From a virus, in IMG/VR virus record IMGVR_UViG_3300006919_000159, positions 1 to 36,983 of that record: a DNA stretch of 36,983 bases. One strand, given 5' to 3'. Numbering within the stretch: the stretch's first letter is position 1; each line of letters begins with the position of its first letter. Below are positions 29,999 to 36,983 of the stretch, piece by piece. The notes beneath the pieces are model-generated. The model had not been told where the DNA came from. It did not search any database and saw only the letters and a list, made by a program, of their open reading frames with translations. A program made the translations under genes and the position numbers.

Positions 29999-30582
29999 TG
30001 TGTAATCCAACTTTAATAGTCGCTGGCGCATCTGCTGTGTTGCAGTACCAAGTACAAACTGCACAACAGAAGGCCATTAAACAACAGCAAAAACGACAAA
30101 ACGAAATAGCGTTAAGAAATAGAGACGCTAAAATTACATCTTCTCAAAGACAGTTAATAGAAAAAACAAAAGCAAGACTAACTAAAATTGGTGATGCAGA
30201 AAAGATTTCAAGAAAGAAAAGGTCTATATTTAAAACTAATAGAGAAAACTTTACAGGTAATACATACGATAGTTTATTAGCAAACTACTATGATACTGAA
30301 GGTACATACAGAAATAGAATTTTAGGTAATATTGAAAGAAGTAAATTTAATTATTTACAAGGAACATTACCAGCAATTGATAATCAATATGATGCTCAAA
30401 GTACAATGGTTTCACCAGTGACTAGAGGCTACAATGCTATGTCATCTGGATTATCATTCGCTTCTACATATTACGATTACAAAGCAAAACAGAATAGATA
30501 TGGAACTAATGAAGAGCTTTATGGTTATGAAGACTATACTTCAGATACAGACATATATTCAGACAGTGGATACCAATACTAA
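29998..30582 (+). CDS. Internal virion protein B (T7 gp14-like)
   Basis: 194 aa (T7 gp14 has 196). The N-terminus MCNPTLIVAGASAVLQY plus a Gln/Lys-rich helix (QTAQQKAIKQQQKRQNEIALRN) is typical of gp14, which is ejected and forms the outer-membrane end of the DNA channel. The Tyr/Asp-rich C-terminus is variable. It is coupled by TAATG to the genes on both sides. Confidence 0.85.
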   Translation: MCNPTLIVAGASAVLQYQVQTAQQKAIKQQQKRQNEIALRNRDAKITSSQRQLIEKTKARLTKIGDAEKISRKKRSIFKTNRENFTGNTYDSLLANYYDTEGTYRNRILGNIERSKFNYLQGTLPAIDNQYDAQSTMVSPVTRGYNAMSSGLSFASTYYDYKAKQNRYGTNEELYGYEDYTSDTDIYSDSGYQY

Positions 30583-32222
30583 TGGCTAAAAGAGACCCAA
30601 GCGCAGAGTTTAATCAAATGCCAGAAATGACTATTGAAACTGTTGATTACAATATGTTTTATAAGCCAGAGAAAGCATCTGTAAGTGATGGTTTAGTGTC
30701 ATTATCTAAATCATTATCTAGTATAGTTCCTTCACTTACTAACTATGCAATCACTGAAGAAATTAAACTTTCTGAAAAAGAAAAAAATAAAGCAATAGCA
30801 GATTATAATTCTAATAAACAAGCTTTTGCACAATTAGTTAAAGGTGGAAAAATTCCAGAAGGTGCTAATCCACATTATTTTAATAAAATGATGGAATTAG
30901 ATTTAACTAATAAAGCTAGAAAATTTAAAAATGAATTTGATAATTTTGCTTCAGAAAACAGAATTGAAGAAAATTTAACACCAGATGCCTGGAATGAACT
31001 TTACGAAACTAGATTAAAAGAATTTTTTGAAAGAGAAAAAATTGGTAATTATGACCAAGTAGCTCAAGCTAAAGCTTTCTTTAATGAAACTTCTTCTTTT
31101 AGAAATGAGAGAGAACAACAGCACATGGCTTCAAGAATGGCTTTCATTAAAAAGAATACACAAAATAATGCTATAAGAAATTACTCTGGAATATTTATAG
31201 AAGCTCAAAGTGATGGGCTAGATATGAAAAGTTTATTTTCAAAAATACAAACTGAAACAAAATCATTTATGGATTTAGGCACGAGTGGAGAAAGAGCCAA
31301 TGATTTATTTCTTGCAGGCTTTAATAAATATTTAGAAGTTATTAATGACCAAGATGGATTTGATTATGCAAGACAAGTATTAAATGGTTTTTCAGATTTA
31401 AAATTAGGTACAGGTTTCTTTGCTGGTGAAAAAGGTGGAAGAAGAAATGAAACTATTAGAGCAGAATTAATAACTTCACTTAATGCAAAAGAATTAGAAT
31501 TTTTAGAAGGAAATAAAAAATCATTTAATGTTAAAGAAGATATTAGAAAACAAAATTTAGGAGTAGAGTTTTTTAATTCATTTAATAAAGATGATTTTGA
31601 CTTAAGCACTTTCTTAAATCAAAAAGTTGAAGATGATAATGGTGAAGTAAATTACAAATATTCTAATAAAGATAAATTTTATATTAGAGGTCTTAACGAA
31701 GCTTTAAATAAATCTGTAGTAGTCACATCAAGTGACAGAGGTGGCCTAGAAGAATTAATGATTTTAGAAGACAACGACCCTTATTTAGTAAAACAAAAAG
31801 CTTTAGAGTTGGCTAGGGATGGAAAATTAACTAATGCAGATTTTAAATTTTATTTTAATTCTACAAATAGAAAACAAATATCAACTAGAAATAAATTTTT
31901 TGTTTTAAGTACGCCTTATCAAGAATATACAAAATTATTTAAAAATAAAGATATAGCTAGTGTTCCAGGCTTTGCTATGGAGCTTCCATTACTTCGAGGT
32001 AAATTTGAAGAAGACATGGTGGCTTGGCACAGAGAAAATTCAACAGACCCAAAATTTGAAAACAAACCTTACGAATATCAAAAAGCATTTAATGGACAGG
32101 TTAAATTATTAATGGGAGATATATTAGCAGACAGTCAATTTATTCAGTCTGTTTATGACACCTTCGGTAAAGAATTATCCAAGAAGTTTGGAATATTAAT
32201 AGAAGATAGGAGACCAGAATAA
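30582..32222 (+). CDS. Internal virion protein C (T7 gp15-like)
   Basis: 546 aa (T7 gp15 has 747). Helical, charged protein with long amphipathic segments; position between gp14-like and gp16-like genes and one-base TAATG couplings give the identity, as sequence conservation in this family is low. It should be part of the ejectosome core in the capsid and cross the periplasm during infection. It is about 200 residues shorter than T7. Confidence 0.8.
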   Translation: MAKRDPSAEFNQMPEMTIETVDYNMFYKPEKASVSDGLVSLSKSLSSIVPSLTNYAITEEIKLSEKEKNKAIADYNSNKQAFAQLVKGGKIPEGANPHYFNKMMELDLTNKARKFKNEFDNFASENRIEENLTPDAWNELYETRLKEFFEREKIGNYDQVAQAKAFFNETSSFRNEREQQHMASRMAFIKKNTQNNAIRNYSGIFIEAQSDGLDMKSLFSKIQTETKSFMDLGTSGERANDLFLAGFNKYLEVINDQDGFDYARQVLNGFSDLKLGTGFFAGEKGGRRNETIRAELITSLNAKELEFLEGNKKSFNVKEDIRKQNLGVEFFNSFNKDDFDLSTFLNQKVEDDNGEVNYKYSNKDKFYIRGLNEALNKSVVVTSSDRGGLEELMILEDNDPYLVKQKALELARDGKLTNADFKFYFNSTNRKQISTRNKFFVLSTPYQEYTKLFKNKDIASVPGFAMELPLLRGKFEEDMVAWHRENSTDPKFENKPYEYQKAFNGQVKLLMGDILADSQFIQSVYDTFGKELSKKFGILIEDRRPE

Positions 32223-35200
32223 TGGCACAAGTAGTAAATGGAATGACATTTCCAGACGATTATACTCAAGAACAGATAGACGATTACTTTAAAAAACTAG
32301 AAGGTAATGAACTTCCAGCAGAAGAAAGAAAGGAAGAAGATAATGAGAGAGGAATACTTACAGATGTTCCTGTTCAAGCTGTTGGTGGTGTAGCCGATGC
32401 TGGTAAATCTGCATTAAGATTAATTGAAGGTGTAGGCCAAGACGCTAAAAGAAAATTTAATGTTGGTGGCTTTACATTTGGAGACAATGCTGAAAATGGT
32501 TTTGTTCAATACCATACTTATGATGATGTAATTAATAATAATATTAAATTACCTGTATCTGGAGACCCAACTGTTGTTGGTGATAGTGCATTTGAAAAAG
32601 CAATTCCAGACATAGATGATGCTGATACAGCAACAGGTGCAGTCACAAGAAGTATTTCACAATTCTTATCTGGCTGGTATTTAACTAAACCTGCTAAAGG
32701 CTTACAAATGGTAAGTGGTGGAAGTAAAGCTGTAAACTTTGCTAAAGCAACTACAAGAGGAGCAGTAGCAGACTTTGTAGCTTTTGATGAAGAAACTGGA
32801 AGATTTATGGATATGGTTAATACACAGTTTCCATCATTACAAAATCCATTATTTGAATATTTATCTTCAGAAGGTAAAGACGAAAGTTTTTATGAAGCAA
32901 GATTAAAGAACGCTATTGAAGGTGCTTTACTTGGTGGAGTTATGGAAGGTACTATTAGAGGTACAGCTCCATTTCTTAAAAAACAATTACAAGGTTTTTC
33001 TACCTGGATTAAATTAAAAAGAAAATCTTTAGGTGGTAAGAATGTAGATAATGCTAAATTAGCAAAAATAGAAAAAGAATTAGCTCAACAAGCAGAAGAA
33101 AATTTTACAGCCAGTGGTAAGAAGAGTACACAAAAATTAATAAGTAGTATTATTGATGAAGCAAGCACTTCAGAAAAAATAGCTGGTGTAGTTCAAGATA
33201 TTAAGAAGACAGCTACAGATGATGAATTAAGTAAAAGAATTGTAGATAATTTCTCTGGTTATATGGAGAGAGTACAAAAAGGTGGTAAGACTAATTGGAG
33301 AACTATAGATGAAAGTTTAGATTTAGGTTTATCTCCAAGAGCATACGCAGATACTAACTTTGGAATTATAGCTTTGAACGCTATGAGGAAAGTTATTAAT
33401 GCAGAGAAAAAGTTTGATGTAATGTCTACAGAAATTATTGAGAGACAAGCAACTAAACAAGGTTATGACATAATACAAACTACAAAAATGTTAGGCCAAC
33501 TTGGTAATAAAATGGAAGAAGGTCTTAAGTTTATGTATGCTTCTCAAGCTATTCAGCAAAATATTGCAGATGCTTTATATAAAATGTCTGTTGGTTTAGC
33601 TAAAGGAACTAAAGAATATACAGAGAATGAAGCTAAAATAACTACAGCTTTATTAATGAGACTTATGAGATTTGATGACAAGGTAGCATCTAATCTTGGT
33701 AGAGGTCTTAACTTAAGAGGAATATTAAAAGACAGAAATGTTGATTTAGGTAATGACCAAATCCTTAATTTAGTAAGAAATATGGATAGTTGGAATGGTG
33801 ATTTTAAAGCCTTCTATCAAGGTGTTGCTCAAGTAAGAGATAAAAACATGCTTACTAGAATTGTTGATTTTGTATTTAGAAATAGATTTTGGAATAGAGC
33901 AAACGAAGTATGGATGTCTTTTGCATTATCAAATCCTAAAACTCAAATAATAAATGTCGTATCAACAGCAAACAATTTATTTTTAAGACCTGCACAATCT
34001 TATGTTGGAAGTAAATTAACTTGGGGTCTGGATGATTTTACTAAAGCACAAATGAAAGAACATGGAGAAGATATAGCTCATACTGTTGCTGGATATAGAA
34101 GTTATTTATCAGATGCTTTAGTATTTACAAAAAAAGCATTTAATGATGAAGATAGTATTTTATTTGCTGGTAGTACAAAATTTGACACAAACACAAAAGC
34201 ATTAGGAAATAGTAAGATTGCAAAAGGTATAAGAATACCTTTAAGAGGTCTTACTGCTATGGATGAATTTTTTAAACAAATATCATACAGAGCAAGATTA
34301 AGTTCTATATCAACAAGAGAAGCAATTGAAAAAGGAGCCTCTCAAGATAAAATTGTAATGCAATTAAAAGATGGAACTAAAATTTCAGAGTTCGATGAAA
34401 TGGTTGCAAAAAGATTTAGAGCAGGATTTGATGAAAGTGGAGTTATCGCATTAGATAAAGAAGCTTCAAGATTTGCAAAAGAAGTGACATTCACAAAAGA
34501 ATTAGATGGTGTACTTGGTTATATTCAAAGAATTACAAATGAAGTTCCTATTATAAAACAGATTTTACCTTTTGTTAAAACACCTGCTAACCTTGCAATT
34601 CAAGCACTTGAAATGACACCTTTAGGTCTTGTTGGTAAAAATTGGAAACATGCTACAGGTACATCAAGAGACGCTGTTAGAATAGCAGAAGTAAGAGGAA
34701 GAGTAGCTGTAGGAACTACAATACTTGGAACAATCTCATTATTAAATTTAACAGGAATTATTACTGGTGGTTATCATCCAGATAAAGAAATTAGAAGACA
34801 ACAACAATCAGTTGGCTTTCAACCTTATTCAATAAAGATAGGAGATACTTATATTGAGTATGGAAGATTAGACCCAATAGGTATGTTAATTGGTTTAGTT
34901 GCAGACTATGGAAATATTTATAGTGACTTAAATGATAGAGACAGAGAAAAAGTAGAAAATAATTTATTATCATTTTTAGTTAATCAACAAACTGGTGCAG
35001 AAGAAGATTTAGAAATGGGTAATAAAATATCTAATATGGCTATTGCTACATATAAATCTGGATTTAAAAATATTGCATCTAAAACTTATCTTAAAGGTTT
35101 AGTTGATTTTGTGACTTCATTTGATGGTAATGCTGTAGATAAAAAAGGTTTCTGGTGGTTAGAAAATAAAGCAGGTTCTTATGTTCCAAACATATTAGGT

Positions 35201-35851
35201 AAAATATTAAATGACCCATTCTTAAGAGAAACTGAAGGGTTTATGCAAGCATTTCAAAAAAGATTAGGTGGAGTAGGTTTACCTAAAACTTACAATGTAT
35301 TAGGTGAAAGTATTGTGGATAGCACTAATGCTCCAGGTAGATTATTTAATAATTTATTTAATCCTTTTACTGTTAAGAAACAAAAAGATGATGAAGTATT
35401 AAAAGCTTTTATTAAGCATGAAGTAAATATTCCAGCATTACAGCCAGTTATCAAAGGTATTGATTTAACTCAATTTGTAAATCCAAAGACAGGTAAAACA
35501 GCTTTTGAAGAATATAATGAATTAATAGGTAAATCTGGATTAAGAAAAGATTTAGAGAGAACTATAAAGAGTAGAAGATTTATAGATGCTCCAGACCAAA
35601 TAACATTAGATGAAAATAATAAGTTTGGTGGTAAGAAAGCGATTGTCTACGATAGAGTAAAATTTTACAGAGATTTAGAATTTAATAAAATTCAGTTCTC
35701 TCAAAAGTATGTTTCAAAAATAAATCCAAAAATAACACTTGGCGAAGCCTATATTAATAAAGATATTATTAAGAGAATAGGTAAAGCCACAAATAAATTT
35801 CCTACTGGTATGAAGAGTGGTGTCTATGATTTTATAGACCAGACCAAGTAA
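32222..35851 (+). CDS. Internal virion protein D, DNA ejection protein (T7 gp16-like)
   Basis: 1209 aa (T7 gp16 has 1318). The start VNGMTFPDDYTQEQIDDYFKKLEG is a short motif common at the N-terminus of large ejection proteins. The T7 lytic transglycosylase domain is not visible, so peptidoglycan opening must rely on another activity. Residues about 540-720 (NRFWNRANEVWMSFALSNPKTQIINVVST, split) and the hydrophobic stretch near 830-850 (VGTTILGTISLLNLTGIITGG) resemble the conserved C-terminal region of gp16-type proteins that spans the inner membrane. It is coupled by TAATG upstream. Confidence 0.85.
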   Translation: MAQVVNGMTFPDDYTQEQIDDYFKKLEGNELPAEERKEEDNERGILTDVPVQAVGGVADAGKSALRLIEGVGQDAKRKFNVGGFTFGDNAENGFVQYHTYDDVINNNIKLPVSGDPTVVGDSAFEKAIPDIDDADTATGAVTRSISQFLSGWYLTKPAKGLQMVSGGSKAVNFAKATTRGAVADFVAFDEETGRFMDMVNTQFPSLQNPLFEYLSSEGKDESFYEARLKNAIEGALLGGVMEGTIRGTAPFLKKQLQGFSTWIKLKRKSLGGKNVDNAKLAKIEKELAQQAEENFTASGKKSTQKLISSIIDEASTSEKIAGVVQDIKKTATDDELSKRIVDNFSGYMERVQKGGKTNWRTIDESLDLGLSPRAYADTNFGIIALNAMRKVINAEKKFDVMSTEIIERQATKQGYDIIQTTKMLGQLGNKMEEGLKFMYASQAIQQNIADALYKMSVGLAKGTKEYTENEAKITTALLMRLMRFDDKVASNLGRGLNLRGILKDRNVDLGNDQILNLVRNMDSWNGDFKAFYQGVAQVRDKNMLTRIVDFVFRNRFWNRANEVWMSFALSNPKTQIINVVSTANNLFLRPAQSYVGSKLTWGLDDFTKAQMKEHGEDIAHTVAGYRSYLSDALVFTKKAFNDEDSILFAGSTKFDTNTKALGNSKIAKGIRIPLRGLTAMDEFFKQISYRARLSSISTREAIEKGASQDKIVMQLKDGTKISEFDEMVAKRFRAGFDESGVIALDKEASRFAKEVTFTKELDGVLGYIQRITNEVPIIKQILPFVKTPANLAIQALEMTPLGLVGKNWKHATGTSRDAVRIAEVRGRVAVGTTILGTISLLNLTGIITGGYHPDKEIRRQQQSVGFQPYSIKIGDTYIEYGRLDPIGMLIGLVADYGNIYSDLNDRDREKVENNLLSFLVNQQTGAEEDLEMGNKISNMAIATYKSGFKNIASKTYLKGLVDFVTSFDGNAVDKKGFWWLENKAGSYVPNILGKILNDPFLRETEGFMQAFQKRLGGVGLPKTYNVLGESIVDSTNAPGRLFNNLFNPFTVKKQKDDEVLKAFIKHEVNIPALQPVIKGIDLTQFVNPKTGKTAFEEYNELIGKSGLRKDLERTIKSRRFIDAPDQITLDENNKFGGKKAIVYDRVKFYRDLEFNKIQFSQKYVSKINPKITLGEAYINKDIIKRIGKATNKFPTGMKSGVYDFIDQTK

Positions 35852-35861
35852 TATCATAAGA

Positions 35862-35877
35862 GGACACTTTAGATATA
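35862..35877 (+). promoter_or_regulatory. Phage RNA polymerase promoter candidate P4
   Basis: GGACACTTTAGATATA (within the 24-base block shared with P3). The start would be G35872, 12 bases before the tail-fibre ATG, giving a very short leader with no ribosome site. Confidence 0.65.
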
Positions 35878-35883
35878 TAAACG

Positions 35884-36983
35884 ATGTCATTTTTAGCAAG
35901 GGTGTCGTATACTGCCAATGGTAGTACAAACACCTTCTCATTTTCGTTTCCATATATCCTAACGAGCCATGTAAAGGCTTATGTAGATGGGGTAGAGGAC
36001 ACTAGCATTACATTCCCTACAGCATCTTCAGTTCAATTGTCATCTACGCCAGCTAATGGAGCTGTAGTTCTTCTTCAAAGAATTACTCCTTCAGATGCTA
36101 GGCTAGTAGATTTCCAAGATGGAAGTGTATTAACTTCATCTGATTTAGACCAATCAGCAGACCAGAATTTTTATTTAGCTCAAGAGACTACAGACAATGT
36201 TGCATCGAAATTAGGACTAGATACTTCAGATAGATTTGATGCTTTAAACAAAAGAATTATAAATGTAGCTAATCCAGTAGACACACAAGATGCTGTCACT
36301 AAAAATTATTTAGAAAACACTTGGTTATCTTCAGCAGACAAAACAGCTTTAACTAATGTAAATAATAATATTGCAAATATTAATGCAGTAAATTCTAACT
36401 CATCTAATATTAATTCAGCAGTTTCAAACGCTACAAATATCAATACAGTTGCAACCAACATTGGTTCAGTAAATACAGTAGCTACAGATATTGCAAAAGT
36501 AATTGCAGTAGCAAATGATTTAGCAGAAGCAGTTAGTGAAGTAGAAACTGTTGCAGATGATTTAAATGAAGCAACTTCAGAGATTGATACAGTCGCAACT
36601 AATATTGCAAATGTAAATACAGTTGGAACTAATATTGCAAATGTAAATACAATAGCACCAATATCAGCTAACATCACAACAGTTGCAGGTATTTCTAGTG
36701 ATGTGACTTCGGTTGCAAACAATGAAACAAATATTAATACTGTAAATTCTAATTCAGCAAATATCAATACAGTAGCAGGTGCAAACTCAAATATAACTTC
36801 AGTTGCAGGTGCTATTACTAATATTAATACAGTTGCTACGAATGTAGCAGGAGTAAACAGTTTCGCTGAAAGATACAGAGTTCAATCTGGTACACCAACT
36901 ACAAGTTTAGATGTAGGAGATTTGGCGTTTGATACAGCTTCAAATACCATGAAAGTCTACTCAAGTGGTGGTTGGATTAATGC
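35884..36983 (+). CDS. Tail fibre, N-terminal part (runs off the window end)
   Basis: The first ~140 residues match the T7 gp17 N-terminal anchoring domain: RVSYTANGSTNTFSFSFPYI, VVLLQRITPSDARLVDFQDGSVL, LDQSADQNFYLAQE, DALNKRIINVANPVDTQDAVTKNYL. Residues about 158-325 are roughly 15 decapeptide repeats of the form TVAxNIxxVN, probably a trimeric shaft. The frame is open at 36983 and continues in phase at base 1 to the stop at 739, giving 612 aa in total. The fibre attaches the virion to its host. There is no ribosome site; P4 lies just upstream. Confidence 0.92.
   Translation, partial: MSFLARVSYTANGSTNTFSFSFPYILTSHVKAYVDGVEDTSITFPTASSVQLSSTPANGAVVLLQRITPSDARLVDFQDGSVLTSSDLDQSADQNFYLAQETTDNVASKLGLDTSDRFDALNKRIINVANPVDTQDAVTKNYLENTWLSSADKTALTNVNNNIANINAVNSNSSNINSAVSNATNINTVATNIGSVNTVATDIAKVIAVANDLAEAVSEVETVADDLNEATSEIDTVATNIANVNTVGTNIANVNTIAPISANITTVAGISSDVTSVANNETNINTVNSNSANINTVAGANSNITSVAGAITNINTVATNVAGVNSFAERYRVQSGTPTTSLDVGDLAFDTASNTMKVYSSGGWIN
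36355..36860 (+). repeat. Decapeptide (30-bp) imperfect tandem repeats in the fibre gene
   Basis: About 15 imperfect 30-base units encode TVAxNIxxVN. The clearest pair is AATATTGCAAATGTAAATAC at 36601-36620 and 36631-36650, identical over 20 bases. Such repeats can change shaft length by recombination and can be mis-assembled. Confidence 0.8.

Noticed and set aside
35996-36012. GAGGACACTAGCATTAC inside the fibre gene
   Set aside because: It matches only GGACAC; the spacing to TAG is wrong and it lies in conserved coding sequence.
36306-36767. 153-codon minus-strand frame in the fibre gene
   Set aside because: It is a by-product of the 30-base repeats on the coding strand; every other protein gene is on the + strand.
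1-36983. CRISPR array, insertion sequences, rRNA
   Set aside because: No spacer-repeat pattern, transposase or rRNA-like sequence was seen on either strand; the repeats found are operator-like dyads, hairpins and protein-coding decads.

Overview
The window is a complete, or nearly complete, genome of a T7-like podovirus (Autographiviridae type). It most resembles the integrase-carrying pelagiphages that infect SAR11 (Pelagibacter). This rests on strong AT bias with TTA as the favoured leucine codon, strict T7 gene order, a tyrosine integrase just upstream of a T7-type RNA polymerase, and many tiny marine-podovirus proteins. Host and family placement are inference. The first 739 bases and the last 1100 bases are two pieces of one tail-fibre gene. 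Joining end to start keeps the frame (613 codons), so the contig looks like a circle opened inside that gene.

Layout from base 1: tail-fibre C-terminus, a small protein and a second tail protein (1-2329); a tightly coupled string of small lysis-type and unknown genes (2329-3740); small and large terminase (3737-5612); a gene-poor region that probably holds the physical genome ends and the early promoter (5613-6541); early genes of unknown function (6542-9708); a lysogeny-like module of a MarR-like winged-helix protein plus integrase (9908-11297); a control region; the RNA polymerase, encoded as two overlapping genes (11586-14292); DNA metabolism and lysozyme (14439-21316: SSB, endonuclease I, amidase, primase-helicase, a small gene with a frameshift signal, DNA polymerase, PD-(D/E)XK-like nuclease, 5'-3' exonuclease); then portal, scaffold, capsid, tail tubes A and B, internal virion proteins and the tail-fibre N-terminus (21690-36983). 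Every protein gene lies on the + strand.

The most notable items are these. (1) A complete tRNA-Leu(UAA) on the minus strand (19538-19816) is interrupted by a 193-nt group I intron placed exactly between U34 and A35 and has its own TGATATAAT promoter. (2) The single-subunit RNA polymerase is split into a 326-aa N-terminal and a 578-aa catalytic protein, the second with its own ribosome binding site. (3) A textbook -1 frameshift signal (A AAA AAG plus an adjacent 12-bp stem-loop) sits in the small gene between helicase and DNA polymerase. (4) Three families of repeated motifs occupy the early intergenic regions. One is a dyad, CTACnCnnGCGTAG, with one copy between the -35 and -10 of the probable early promoter and another just after it, which suggests a lysis/lysogeny operator.

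Proposed logic (inference): host RNA polymerase starts at about 6485 and reads the early genes, the regulator and integrase, and the split phage RNA polymerase. The phage polymerase then uses four SP6/T7-like promoters (core GACACwwTAGAT) ahead of SSB, ahead of the structural block, ahead of the tail fibre and after the terminase. The MarR-like protein beside the integrase is the best candidate to bind the CTAC...GTAG dyads.
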